NCBI RefSeq assembly: GCF_019793465.1
Contig: NZ_JAILYJ010000012.1
Coordinates: forward strand, 62,001 to 126,000
Length of the DNA stretch: 64,000 nt
Direction: 5' to 3'
Source: Rhizobium croatiense
Lineage (GTDB): Bacteria; Pseudomonadota; Alphaproteobacteria; Rhizobiales; Rhizobiaceae
The notes beneath the pieces are model-generated. The model was given only the letters and a program-made list of their open reading frames with translations, made no database searches and was not told where the DNA came from. Shown here piece after piece: positions 53,923 to 61,606 of the stretch. Position numbers and translations under genes: made by a program. Within the stretch, counting starts at the first letter, position 1, and every line of letters begins with the position of its first letter.

Positions 53923-54969
53923 TTACGCAGTTCCGAGTCTCTTGATATTTCCTATGAGTTCTCCGGCGAGCCGCAGCGAGGCGGCCGTTGCCACGGCCAT
54001 TTGCGGCAGCAGCAGCCATTCGAGCGTCCAGGCGGCACCCGAGCGTTCCTGTTCATGGACGAGCGACTGGTGGATGCCGGAGAGCGCCGTGGCGTTGAAG
54101 CGGGCGAGCGAGACCAGGACTTCGGCGGCGACGGGGTTCTGTTTGTGGGCCATCGCCGAAGAAGTGCCGCCGCCTGTAATTTCGATCTCGCGGCACGCCT
54201 GGGCGAGCAGGGCGATATCCTGGCCGATCTTGCCGAGGCTGCCCGAGATCGACGCGAACAGGCCTGATATATCGGCGATCACGAGGCGCGTGCTTTGCCA
54301 TTGGCTGACGTCGGCGAGGCCGAGCTCCTGGGCGAGCGAGGCGCGCACGGCTGCGGCCTGCGGCCCGAGCTTGTCGAGGGTGCCGGCGGCGCCGCCGAAC
54401 TGAATGGGGAAATTCTGCTCGGTCAAGCGGTCGCGATAGGTTGTCAGCGGCGCGCGCCAGGCGGCGAGACGGTCGGCGGCGGTGATCGGGATCGCCGCCT
54501 GCATACGGGTATGGCCCATCAGACTATTGCCGCCGAACTGGCGCTCGAGCGCATCGAGGCCGGAGACGATGGCGGACAGCCGGCCGGCAAACAGGAAAAC
54601 CACCGCCTTCAGCCGGATCATCAGGCTGGTGTCGATGACATCCTGGCTGGTGGCGCCGAGATGCAGGTTTTTGGCCGCTTCCTCGCCGACCGCTGCGCGT
54701 AGCTGCTTGATGAAATCGGGGACGACGACGCCATCGCGCGCCGTTGCCGCGCGAAGACTGGCGAGATCGGGAGAAAAGCCGGCGCAGGTTTCGGCGATCC
54801 TTCTTGCCGCTTCTGCGGGAATGAGGGCGCGATCGGCTTCGGCCTTGGCGAGCGCGGCCTCGAAGGCGGCCATGGCGCGGAGATCGGCTTCGGCGGAAAA
54901 ATAGGATGCGATTTCATCGTCGCCGACGAGGCCGGAGAGGAAGGGGTGGTCGAAGGGCGATGCGGTCAT
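53923..54969 (-). CDS. pcaB: 3-carboxy-cis,cis-muconate cycloisomerase
   Basis: 348 residues, fumarase/aspartase superfamily. It converts beta-carboxymuconate, the ring-cleavage product of protocatechuate, to gamma-carboxymuconolactone. The family signature is GGGTSSAMAHKQNPVAAEV, and SLMGHTRMQAAIPITAADRL is the second conserved block. The length is slightly short for PcaB (usually 350-450), but the signature and end are complete. Last gene of the pcaDCHGB operon; a RIME-like repeat separates it from pcaG by 163 bp, so it might be expressed at a different level. Confidence 0.93.
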   Translation of the reverse strand: MTASPFDHPFLSGLVGDDEIASYFSAEADLRAMAAFEAALAKAEADRALIPAEAARRIAETCAGFSPDLASLRAATARDGVVVPDFIKQLRAAVGEEAAKNLHLGATSQDVIDTSLMIRLKAVVFLFAGRLSAIVSGLDALERQFGGNSLMGHTRMQAAIPITAADRLAAWRAPLTTYRDRLTEQNFPIQFGGAAGTLDKLGPQAAAVRASLAQELGLADVSQWQSTRLVIADISGLFASISGSLGKIGQDIALLAQACREIEITGGGTSSAMAHKQNPVAAEVLVSLARFNATALSGIHQSLVHEQERSGAAWTLEWLLLPQMAVATAASLRLAGELIGNIKRLGTA

Positions 54970-54990
54970 GGTCTGCTCGTTTTTGGCTGT

Positions 54991-55092
54991 GGCCCCCTCA
55001 TCCGGCTGCCGTCCTTCGGACCCCCGAGGGGAGAAGGGATTTGGGGCACTGTTCCCCTCTCCCCCACGGGGAGAGGGTAGGGTGAGGGGGCT
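54991..55092. repeat. RIME-like repeat inside the pca operon
   Basis: GGCCCCCTCATCCGGCTGCC ... CCCGAGGGGAGAAGG ... CCCCTCTCCCCCACGGGGAG ... GGTGAGGGGGCT. It lies between pcaG and pcaB in the same orientation-independent form as the elements at 10.4, 25.06 and 46.6 kb. Confidence 0.72.
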
Positions 55093-55132
55093 ACTTGCAC
55101 CGAACCTCATGGATAAGCAATTCGCGAGCCTC

Positions 55133-55744
55133 TCAAATATCCAAAAACACCGTTTCGTCAGGACCCTGCAAACGGATGTCAAAATGACACGTCGCACCGT
55201 CGCGGGTGGCGATCATCGTGGCGACGCGTTCGCGATGTTCGATGCGCGAAAGCAGCGGATCGGCGGCGTTGGCCTCGGCTTCCTCGGGGAAATACATGCG
55301 CGTCTGCAGGCCGATATTGATGCCGCGGGCGACGATCCAGACGGTGATGTGCGGGGCTTGTCTGCGGCCGTCCTTGAAGGGGACACGGCCGGGCTTGATG
55401 GTCTCGAAGCTGTAGGCGCCGTCCTCGGCGCGGGTCGGGCAGCGGCCCCAGCCGGTGAAATTCGGGTCGGCGGCGCCGCGCATTTCCGAGGGGCTGTTGT
55501 AGAGGCCGGCGCTGTCGGCCTGCCAAATCTCGACGACGGCGTCGCGCACCAGGGCGCCGGCACCGTCGAAGATGCGGCCGGTGACGGTGATGCGTTCGCC
55601 GAGCGTCTTGTCGTTGACCATCGCCACGCCGAGATCGCTGTCGTAAACGCCCGTTATGTCGCAGAAATTCGGCGTCAGGCCGATATGGACGTAGGGACCC
55701 GCCGTCTGTGACGGGGTTTCCTTGAGATAGCCGAGTTGCTGCAT
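55133..55744 (-). CDS. pcaG: Protocatechuate 3,4-dioxygenase alpha subunit
   Basis: 203 residues of the intradiol dioxygenase fold. Conserved stretches are SQTAGPYVHIGLTP and the AVVEIWQADSAGLYNSP region. It lacks the iron ligands, which belong to the beta subunit, and forms the heteromer with PcaH that opens protocatechuate to beta-carboxymuconate. The ATG at 55744 overlaps the stop of pcaH (TGATG). Together with pcaH it is the ring-cleaving step of the pathway. Confidence 0.94.
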   Translation of the reverse strand: MQQLGYLKETPSQTAGPYVHIGLTPNFCDITGVYDSDLGVAMVNDKTLGERITVTGRIFDGAGALVRDAVVEIWQADSAGLYNSPSEMRGAADPNFTGWGRCPTRAEDGAYSFETIKPGRVPFKDGRRQAPHITVWIVARGINIGLQTRMYFPEEAEANAADPLLSRIEHRERVATMIATRDGATCHFDIRLQGPDETVFLDI

Positions 55745-56493
55745 CAATTGCCCTCCAGCCTGTTTTCGAACATCGTCGAGCGGCGGCCGCGCAGCACGAT
55801 ATCGAATTTATAGGCGCGTGAATCCATCGGGATGGTGTTGCCCCAGTCGAGCGGCGCGATCAGCTGCTCGATTGCCGCCTTGTCGGGGATGGTGCCGACG
55901 ATCGGACATTTCCAGATCATCGGGTCGCCCTCGAAATACATCTGGGTGATCAGCCGCTGAGCAAAGCCGTGGCCGAAGATCGAGAAGTGGATATGGGCGG
56001 GACGCCAGTCGTTGACGCCGTTCGGCCAGGGATAGGCGCCGGGCCGCACTGTGCGGAAATGGTAGCGGCCTTCCTCATCAGTGATGGCGCGGCCGCAGCC
56101 GCCGAAATTCGGGTCGATCGCCGCCAGATAGCTTTCCTTCTTGTGGCGATAGCGCCCGCCGGCATTGGCCTGCCAGAACTCGACGAGGGCGCCGGCAACC
56201 GGCTTTGCCCGCTCGTCGAGCACGCGGCCGTGGACGATAATGCGTTCGCCAATGGCGCTTTCGCCGGGGCGCGCATAATTCAGGATCAGGTCGTTGTCGA
56301 GCTCGCCGATCATCGAATGGCCGAAGACCGGACCTGTCGTTTCGGAGATCGTGCCGTCGAGCGACAGCAGGGCGCGCTGCGGCGCGCGCAGCACCGACGT
56401 CTTGTAGCCGGGCGTCAGCGCCGGCGCATGCCAGGCGCGGTCGCGGGCGAAGAAGGCGCCGGTTTCCGGCTTGCGATTGACCAATTCGGACAT
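55744..56493 (-). CDS. pcaH: Protocatechuate 3,4-dioxygenase beta subunit
   Basis: 249 residues with the non-haem iron centre: GRYRHKKESYLAAIDPNFGG and RTVRPGAYPWPNGVNDWRPAHIHFSIFG hold the Tyr/His ligands. The N-terminal extension ELVNRKPETGAFFARDRAWHAPALTPGYKT is typical of PcaH. It cleaves protocatechuate between carbons 3 and 4 with molecular oxygen. Nine bp separate it from pcaC. Secure assignment. Confidence 0.95.
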   Translation of the reverse strand: MSELVNRKPETGAFFARDRAWHAPALTPGYKTSVLRAPQRALLSLDGTISETTGPVFGHSMIGELDNDLILNYARPGESAIGERIIVHGRVLDERAKPVAGALVEFWQANAGGRYRHKKESYLAAIDPNFGGCGRAITDEEGRYHFRTVRPGAYPWPNGVNDWRPAHIHFSIFGHGFAQRLITQMYFEGDPMIWKCPIVGTIPDKAAIEQLIAPLDWGNTIPMDSRAYKFDIVLRGRRSTMFENRLEGN

Positions 56494-56502
56494 GTTTCCC
56501 CC

Positions 56503-56901
56503 TCAGGCCGCCTTTTCGGCGTCCATGTGTGCAAAGGTCTGCTTGGCGATCTTGATCGCATGGTTGGCGGCGGGAACGCCGGCATAGATCGCCACATGCA
56601 GGAGCGCCTCGCAGATATCCTCGCGGGTCGCTCCGGTATTGGCGGTGGCGCGCACATGCATGGCGACCTCATCGTCCTGGCCGAGCGCCGCCAGCAGCGC
56701 GATGGTGACGATCGAGCGCTCGCGCTTGGTCAGGACAGGACGTGACCAGACATGGCCCCAGGCCGCTTCGGTGATCAGCTCCTGAAAGGGGCGGTCGAAC
56801 TCCGTGGAGATCGCGGCGGCACGGTCGACATGGGCATCGCCGAGCACGGCACGGCGGGTCGCCATGCCCTGCCGGTATCGTTCGGAGGGGGTCTCGTTCA
56901 T
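56503..56901 (-). CDS. pcaC: 4-carboxymuconolactone decarboxylase
   Basis: 132 residues. It decarboxylates gamma-carboxymuconolactone to beta-ketoadipate enol-lactone. The family landmarks are RRAVLGDAHVDRA, WGHVWSRPVLTKRERSIVTIALLAALG and TANTGATREDICEALLHVAIYAG. The start at 56901 overlaps the stop of pcaD by 4 nt (ATGA); the frame continues upstream only as antisense shadow. Part of pcaDCHGB. Confidence 0.93.
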   Translation of the reverse strand: MNETPSERYRQGMATRRAVLGDAHVDRAAAISTEFDRPFQELITEAAWGHVWSRPVLTKRERSIVTIALLAALGQDDEVAMHVRATANTGATREDICEALLHVAIYAGVPAANHAIKIAKQTFAHMDAEKAA

Positions 56902-57707
56902 GGGCTGCTTTCTCCAGGCGAAATCGATGTGAGGAAGGCGCGGATGATCGCCGTCAGCGCTTCCGGCTGCTCGACGCAGGGAATGTGGGCGCAGTCCGGG
57001 ATGACCTCGTAACGGGCGCCCGGGATCAGCTTGGCGGTCGCAAGCACGAGATCGGGCGGCGTCGAGCCGTCCTGGTCGCCGACGATGCAGATGGTCGGGA
57101 CCGCGATCCTCTTGGCCGCCTCGGTGAAATCGGCATCGCGGATCGCTTCGCAGGCGGCGATATAACCTTCGACCGGCTGGCGCGTCAGCATGTTGCAATA
57201 GCCCGAATAGGCGGTGTTTTCGGGCCGGCGGAAGGCGGGCGTGAACCAGCGCTCCATGATGGTGTCGACGATGCTGCCGATGCCGTTTTTCTCGACCGCG
57301 GCGATGCGGGCATTCCAGCTTTCCGCTGTGCCGATCTTGGGGGCGGTGTCGCTGAGGATGAGGGCGCGCACGAGATCCGGCCGGCGCTGATAGAGCGACT
57401 GGGCAATGAGGCCGCCGACGGAGAGGCCGTAAATGACGGCGTCTCTCACCGAGAGCAGATCGAGCAGGCCGGCGAGATCGGTCGCATGGTCCTCGATCGA
57501 TGCGGGGAGCTGGCCGATATCGGAAAGACCGTGGCCGCGCTTGTCGTAAAGAATGATGGCGAAGTCGCCGGCAAGCCGCACCACGACGTCGCGCCAGATG
57601 CGGAAATCCGTTCCAAGCGAATTGATGAAGATGATCACCGGCCGGTCGGCAGGCGCGCCGATAACCTGATAATGGATCGTTACGTCGTTTATGCGGGCGA
57701 ATTGCAC
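56898..57707 (-). CDS. pcaD: Beta-ketoadipate enol-lactone hydrolase
   Basis: 269 residues, alpha/beta hydrolase. The nucleophile elbow is IYGLSVGGLIAQSL, the oxyanion region FINSLGTDFRIWRDV, and the catalytic His lies near the C-terminus in CAHIPCVEQPE. It hydrolyses beta-ketoadipate enol-lactone to beta-ketoadipate. First gene of the operon. Succinyl-CoA transfer and thiolysis genes (pcaIJ, pcaF) are not in the window. Divergent from pcaQ. Confidence 0.93.
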   Translation of the reverse strand: MQFARINDVTIHYQVIGAPADRPVIIFINSLGTDFRIWRDVVVRLAGDFAIILYDKRGHGLSDIGQLPASIEDHATDLAGLLDLLSVRDAVIYGLSVGGLIAQSLYQRRPDLVRALILSDTAPKIGTAESWNARIAAVEKNGIGSIVDTIMERWFTPAFRRPENTAYSGYCNMLTRQPVEGYIAACEAIRDADFTEAAKRIAVPTICIVGDQDGSTPPDLVLATAKLIPGARYEVIPDCAHIPCVEQPEALTAIIRAFLTSISPGESSP

Positions 57708-57813
57708 GTCACGTCCTCATCAAGTTAGCTCAGCCGAGGGGCCGGCATCGTTTGGTTTCGCTGGCGTTTCGATACGAATACCCACGCCGAGAATGGCTCC
57801 GTCGGTCTCTCCA

Positions 57814-57908
57814 CCCTCCGTCATGCTCGGGCTTGAGCCGAGCATCCACACGGCATCCACCAATTAACCGCGCCATGGATCCTCGGGTCAAGCCCGAGGA
57901 TGACGGAG
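57814..57908. repeat. MITE-like inverted-repeat element
   Basis: Ends CCTCCGTCATGCTCGGGCTT and AAGCCCGAGGATGACGGAG are near-perfect inverted repeats. Inside are the hairpins GCTCGGGCTTGAGCCGAGC (57825-57843) and CCTCGGGTCAAGCCCGAGG (57881-57899). No coding content. Confidence 0.65.
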
Positions 57909-58022
57909 AGTGGGGCAGCGTCTCGCCAAAGTCACTCGCCGTCCCATCCAATCGCACATACTCCTAACGGTGAAAGTGGATGGTTGATCCGGTTAAGTAA
58001 AATGATATTTTCTGGCTTTTCG

Positions 58023-58038
58023 ATAACCGAGGAGTTAT
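58023..58038. promoter_or_regulatory. Candidate PcaQ binding palindrome
   Basis: ATAAC-N6-GTTAT, 8 bp before the pcaQ start and overlapping its ribosome-binding site (GAGGAG). It resembles the ATAACC-N4-GGTTAA motif described for PcaQ. Autoregulation is likely. Confidence 0.45.
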
Positions 58039-58045
58039 GTGATCG

Positions 58046-58963
58046 ATGATCGACAGCCGCATCAAGTTTCGCCATCTCCAGACCTTTGTCGAGGTGGCGC
58101 GGCAGAAGAGCGTGATGAAGGCGGCCGAATTGCTGCATGTCAGCCAGCCGGCGGTGACGAAGACGATCCGTGAACTGGAGCAGGTGCTGGGCGTCGACGT
58201 CTTCGAGCGCGATGGCCGCGGCATCAAGATCACCCGCTACGGCGAGGTTTTCCTGCGGCATGCCGGGGCGGCGCTGACCGCGCTGCGCCAGGGTCTTGAT
58301 TCCGTGTCGCAGGAACAGTTCGCCGACGCGCCGCCGATCCGCATCGGCGCCCTGCCGACGGTCTCATCGCGCATCATGCCGCGGGCGATGGAACTTTTTC
58401 TCAAGGAGAAGACGTGGAGCGGGGTGAAGATCGTCACCGGTGAGAACGCGGTGCTCTTGGAAGAGCTTCGCGTCGGCGACCTCGATCTGGTCGTCGGGCG
58501 CCTGGCCGGCGCCGAAAAGATGGCCGGCTTTTCCTTCGAGCATCTTTATTCCGAACAGGTGGTGTTTGCCGTGCGCGCCGGCCATCCGCTGCTTGACGGC
58601 CGGCAGTCGCTGTTCTCAGCCTTCGCGGACTATACGGTGCTGATGCCGACGCGCGGTTCGATCATCCGGCCGGTTGTCGAAAATTTCCTCATCGCCAACG
58701 GCGTCTCCAGCCTGCCGAACCAGATCGAGACGGTATCGGATGCCTTCGGCCGCGCTTTCCTCAGGGCAAGCGATGCGATCTGGATCATTTCCAACGGCGT
58801 CGTGGCCGGCGATGTCGCCGATGGGCGGCTGGCGCTTCTGCCGGTCGATACCGGCGAGACCAAGGGGCCGGTCGGGCTGACGATGCGCGCCGATGCCGTG
58901 CCGTCCGCACCGCAATCGATCCTGATGCAAACGATCCGTGAGGCGGCGCGGGAGCTTTCCTGA
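58046..58963 (+). CDS. pcaQ: LysR-type regulator of the pca operon
   Basis: 305 residues. N-terminal winged helix RHLQTFVEVARQKSVMKAAE, then LLHVSQPAVTKTIRELEQVLG and VDVFERDGRGIKITRYGEVF, is the LysR signature; the C-terminal effector domain follows. In rhizobia and Agrobacterium PcaQ activates pcaDCHGB with beta-carboxymuconate or gamma-carboxymuconolactone as inducer. Its position, divergent from pcaD, and the palindrome at its start support the same role here. Confidence 0.92.
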   Translation: MIDSRIKFRHLQTFVEVARQKSVMKAAELLHVSQPAVTKTIRELEQVLGVDVFERDGRGIKITRYGEVFLRHAGAALTALRQGLDSVSQEQFADAPPIRIGALPTVSSRIMPRAMELFLKEKTWSGVKIVTGENAVLLEELRVGDLDLVVGRLAGAEKMAGFSFEHLYSEQVVFAVRAGHPLLDGRQSLFSAFADYTVLMPTRGSIIRPVVENFLIANGVSSLPNQIETVSDAFGRAFLRASDAIWIISNGVVAGDVADGRLALLPVDTGETKGPVGLTMRADAVPSAPQSILMQTIREAARELS

Positions 58964-58998
58964 ACTTCCCTCTCCAAATTCACTTGCTGAATGCCCAG

Positions 58999-59015
58999 AT
59001 CTAGACTAAATCTAG
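58999..59015. promoter_or_regulatory. Candidate Xre antitoxin operator
   Basis: CTAGA-N5-TCTAG (59001-59015), a perfect inverted repeat inside the direct repeat ATCTAG ... ATCTAG (spacing 11 bp, one helical turn). It lies about 20 bp before the antitoxin start and overlaps the likely -10 region, as expected for an autoregulated toxin-antitoxin operon. Confidence 0.6.
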
Positions 59016-59034
59016 TTCAGGACAGGAGAACCCG

Positions 59035-59547
59035 ATGCAGCAGGCGCGACGCAGGGAGCAGGAGCCGGAACGGCTGGAAACGGAGCGGTTTGCGCCGGCA
59101 AACCGACGGCGGCTGAGCCCGCCGGCTTTGCGGACCTTTCTGGCGATCGCCGATCTCTGGGGTTTGAGCGAAGAGCAGCGCCTGCTCGTGCTCGGCTACC
59201 CCTCCCGCTCGACCTACCACAGCTGGGCCAAGCAGGCGCGCGAGCACGGGGCCTTCACGCTCGATGTCGATACGCTGACCCGGATCTCCGCCGTGCTCGG
59301 CATCCATCAGGCGCTCGGCGTGCTGTTTTCCGACGAGCGCGCCGGCGTCGCCTGGCTGCGCATGCCGCATCAGGCGCCGGTTTTCGGCGGCCATCCGCCG
59401 CTCGACATCGTCACCAACGGGACCCAGGACGGGTTGATGACCGTGCGCCGGTTCCTCGATGGCGCCCGCGGCGGCCTCTACATGCCGCCGAACAGGCTCG
59501 ACGAGGCCTTCACGCCGTACGAAGACGCGGACATCGTCTTCCGGTGA
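59035..59547 (+). CDS. MbcA/ParS/Xre-type antitoxin
   Basis: 170 residues. The N-terminal part (ANRRRLSPPALRTFLAIADLWGLSEEQ, RLLVLGYPSRSTYHSWAKQA) is an Xre-like helix-turn-helix with the DUF2384 fold; the C-terminal part FGGHPPLDIVTNGTQDGLMTVRRFLDGARG is the toxin-binding half. It neutralises the downstream RES toxin and should repress its own operon. GGAGAACCCG precedes the ATG. Its TGA overlaps the GTG of the toxin gene by 4 nt. Confidence 0.88.
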   Translation: MQQARRREQEPERLETERFAPANRRRLSPPALRTFLAIADLWGLSEEQRLLVLGYPSRSTYHSWAKQAREHGAFTLDVDTLTRISAVLGIHQALGVLFSDERAGVAWLRMPHQAPVFGGHPPLDIVTNGTQDGLMTVRRFLDGARGGLYMPPNRLDEAFTPYEDADIVFR

Positions 59548-60242
59548 GCGAGCGTTTTGCCGAGGCGCCGCGGCCGTCCTACCGGCTGATCCCATCGCAA
59601 TTTCCGCCGATCGGACTTTTCGAGACGGTGACGCGGGCGGCTGATCTCGAAGCCGTGATGGAACTGGTCGGCTGGACCAACGATCGCCTCGTCGCCGACC
59701 GCATCCAGCGGCTTGCGAGGGATGAATGGGTTTACGGTAGTCCGAATGCCAGCATCGTGATGGCGGCGTTCCTGCATGTCGCGCCGGGCGGCATGCGTTT
59801 CAACGGCCCCGATCTCGGCGCCTGGTATGCCGCCGACAATCTGAAGACAGCCGCCGCCGAGGTCGGCCATCACCTCCGGCGCGAGGCTGTCGCCCGCGGC
59901 GTGGCGACGATGGCGCGCACCTACCGAAGCTATGCGGCCGCTCTGATCGGCGACTATCTCGATATTCGCGGCGAGCAGACATTGCGGCCCGATGTCTATG
60001 ACGGCGCGAGCTATGCGGTCTCGCAGCTGCTGGGCGAACAGGTGCGTTCGAGCGGCGGAGCCGGCATCCTCTATGACAGTGTGCGGCTGCGAGGCGGGGT
60101 GAATATCGCCGCGCATCGGCCACGCAACATTCGCGATGTGCTGCAGGCCGATCACTTCGAAATCACCGTTTTCGCGGCCGACCGGCGCATCGACGTCAGG
60201 AAGCTTGCAAGCCGGCGACGGCAGCCGAAAGCCGGCGCTTAA
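59544..60242 (+). CDS. RES domain toxin (Xre-RES type II system, GTG start)
   Basis: 232 residues. RES landmarks are RPSYRLIPSQFPPIG near the N-terminus, FNGPDLGAWYAADNLKTAAAEVGHHLRRE in the middle and GAGILYDSVRLRGGVNIAAHRP near the end; the conserved Arg-Tyr-Glu-type pocket is recognisable. RES toxins degrade NAD+ (phosphorolysis or hydrolysis) and stop growth. The GTG start overlaps the antitoxin stop (GTGA). The last residues of the frame overlap the 3' end of the convergent hydrolase gene by 4 bp. Confidence 0.87.
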   Translation: MSERFAEAPRPSYRLIPSQFPPIGLFETVTRAADLEAVMELVGWTNDRLVADRIQRLARDEWVYGSPNASIVMAAFLHVAPGGMRFNGPDLGAWYAADNLKTAAAEVGHHLRREAVARGVATMARTYRSYAAALIGDYLDIRGEQTLRPDVYDGASYAVSQLLGEQVRSSGGAGILYDSVRLRGGVNIAAHRPRNIRDVLQADHFEITVFAADRRIDVRKLASRRRQPKAGA

Positions 60243-60877
60243 ACCGGCAACCGCTCGGCCCAGGCCTTGACCGCCTGCGCCATCGTGGCGAGGTGATCGG
60301 CAGCCGAGAAGCCGGAGATTTTCTTGCGCGGCTTCAGGTCGTGGTCGCCGTCCTCGAGCCAGAGGATTTCGATCCGGTCGGAGAGATCGTAGCCCGGCAC
60401 CTCGTCCCGCGTGCCGAATTCGTCGCGCGTTCCCTGGCAGATCAGCGCGGGCGTCGCCAACCCCTTGAGATGGCCGGTGCGCAGCTTGTCCGGCTGGCCG
60501 GGCGGATGGAAGGGATAACCGAGGCAGAGCAGGCCGGCGATCTTCCCCTTGTCATGGAGATCGTCGGCGACCATGCTGGCGACCCGGCCGCCCATCGACT
60601 TGCCGCCGATGATGAGGGGGCCCTCTGCGCCGAGCCCGGCAATCGCCGCCTCATATTCGGGATTGAGCGTTTCGGCGCGCGGCGGCGGCTTGCGGATTCC
60701 GCTACGGCGGGCAGCCATATAGGCGAATTCAAAGCGGGCGACGCGGAAACCGACATCGGCAAGCGCTTCCGCCGCGGCCGTCATCGACGCCGAATCCATC
60801 GGCGCGCCGGCGCCATGCGCAAGCAGGATGGTGAAGCGCGCATCCTCGGGGCCCTGCAGCAGAAACCTGTCAAACAT
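60239..60877 (-). CDS. Alpha/beta hydrolase (KANL3/Tex30-like, dienelactone hydrolase fold)
   Basis: 212 residues. The nucleophile elbow is IIGGKSMGGRVASMV (Ser in GxSxG), an upstream oxyanion loop is LLAHGAGAPMDS, and the acid/base are probably in LICQGTRDEFGTR and LEDGDHDLKPRK. Members are annotated as dienelactone hydrolase-like but their substrate is unknown. The Met at 60877 has GGAGGATTGCCG before it; the frame extends to 60907 without a site. Convergent with the RES toxin gene. Confidence 0.82.
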   Translation of the reverse strand: MFDRFLLQGPEDARFTILLAHGAGAPMDSASMTAAAEALADVGFRVARFEFAYMAARRSGIRKPPPRAETLNPEYEAAIAGLGAEGPLIIGGKSMGGRVASMVADDLHDKGKIAGLLCLGYPFHPPGQPDKLRTGHLKGLATPALICQGTRDEFGTRDEVPGYDLSDRIEILWLEDGDHDLKPRKKISGFSAADHLATMAQAVKAWAERLPV

Positions 60878-60946
60878 CGGCAATCCTCCATCCGCCGTCG
60901 GAACCATGTCGACGGCCGTGACTTGTTCCTGGAAAGGAGACAGACA

Positions 60947-61129
60947 ATGTCAACGAACGACGAAAACGTAAAGCCGGAGCAGCGCCGTCCCAAGGATGTC
61001 GCCGCCGTTCCCGAGAAACCTGAGCCCGCCGACTCCGAATCGAAGGCGCCGCCAGCCGTGCAGCCGGCCGGAGAAGGGGACAAAAGCGAACGGCCGGTGG
61101 TCAACCCCGTGACCGGCGTCGCCTTTTAG
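60947..61129 (+). CDS. Small disordered protein of unknown function
   Basis: 60 residues, rich in Pro, Glu, Lys and Ala (PEKPEPADSESKAPPAVQ), no hydrophobic core and no predicted helix. A strong ribosome-binding site (AAAGGAGACAGACA) precedes the ATG at 60947, which is the main evidence that it is real. The gene is followed, 66 bp later, by the probable small RNA. Similar short disordered proteins are common in the rhizobial stress response, but the promoter upstream (GGAAC at 60900) does not match the EcfG consensus. Confidence 0.6.
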   Translation: MSTNDENVKPEQRRPKDVAAVPEKPEPADSESKAPPAVQPAGEGDKSERPVVNPVTGVAF

Positions 61130-61159
61130 GGGATCGCAAAATTATCATGCAGATCCGCC

Positions 61160-61188
61160 CTTGAAACCGCGACCCAAAGGGCGCATAT
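61160..61188 (+). promoter_or_regulatory. Sigma-70 promoter of a probable small RNA
   Basis: CTTGAA (61160-61165), 17-nt spacer, GCATAT (61183-61188). This fits the rhizobial consensus CTTGAC-N17-CTATAT closely; the expected transcription start is near 61195. Confidence 0.6.
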
Positions 61189-61194
61189 ACCAGC

Positions 61195-61292
61195 CCTGCC
61201 TGAAAAACGGATGCCCGGGGTATCGACGTCGTCGAACCCTTTGCTGTCCGACAGGATAAGGGCGCTCCCCGCAAGGGTCGAGCGCCCTTTTT
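61195..61292 (+). ncRNA. Probable intergenic small RNA
   Basis: About 98 nt from the predicted start near 61195 to the T-run after the terminator. No good reading frame is present on this strand; the minus-strand frame 61101-61304 is arginine-rich and without ribosome-binding site. Promoter, terminator and position between two unrelated genes are the evidence. Its family is unknown to me. Confidence 0.55.
61258..61292 (+). terminator. Rho-independent terminator
   Basis: AAGGGCGCTC (61258-61267) and GAGCGCCCTT (61280-61289) form a 10-bp stem with a 12-nt loop, followed by TTTTT. Strong terminator for the small RNA above. Confidence 0.85.
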
Positions 61293-61367
61293 GCTTTCGG
61301 ACATTCACGAGGCCTCGCTTCGAAGCTGGGCGATCTTGAGGAACTCCCACCAAAATCTATATAGCAC

Positions 61368-61484
61368 TTCGGAATCCCGAAATTGGCTGCTGGACTGAAA
61401 TCATTGCATATTTTTCCGCCGCGGCGGGGCAAAAAAGCCCGCGCATTTCGGAATCCCGAAGCGAGCGAATTTCGGGATTCCGAA
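61368..61484. repeat. Three copies of a 14-bp near-palindrome
   Basis: TTCGGAATCCCGAA at 61368-61381 and 61447-61460, and the reverse form TTCGGGATTCCGAA at 61471-61484. The second and third copies are 24 bp apart start to start. They lie in the 300 bp before the DUF899 gene and look like a multi-site operator. Confidence 0.6.
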
Positions 61485-61606
61485 GTGGGATATTTTATTC
61501 CGGTGCTTTTTTGCGCCGTGCTGTCGATTTTCGCATCCGCCGATCGTCATCTTAACGATGTGCTGCAGGTCAGCAACGTTCTCAGGCAATTGTAGGAGAT
61601 ATGACT

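Larger units (their letters stand above)
57708..58045. other. pcaD-pcaQ divergent promoter region
   Basis: 338 bp. Most of it is a MITE-like repeat (57814-57908); the rest contains GGTTAAG near 57991 and a palindrome at 58023-58038 just before pcaQ. Promoters for both sides should lie here. Confidence 0.6.

Noticed and set aside
60900..60927. GGAAC followed by a TGTT-like -10 before the small disordered protein gene
   Set aside because: The spacing needed is 19 nt and the -10 is not CGTT, so it does not match the EcfG consensus (16-17 nt, CGTT).
61101..61304. Minus-strand open frame over the small-RNA region
   Set aside because: Arginine/serine-rich, no ribosome-binding site, and it overlaps the promoter and terminator of the proposed small RNA.
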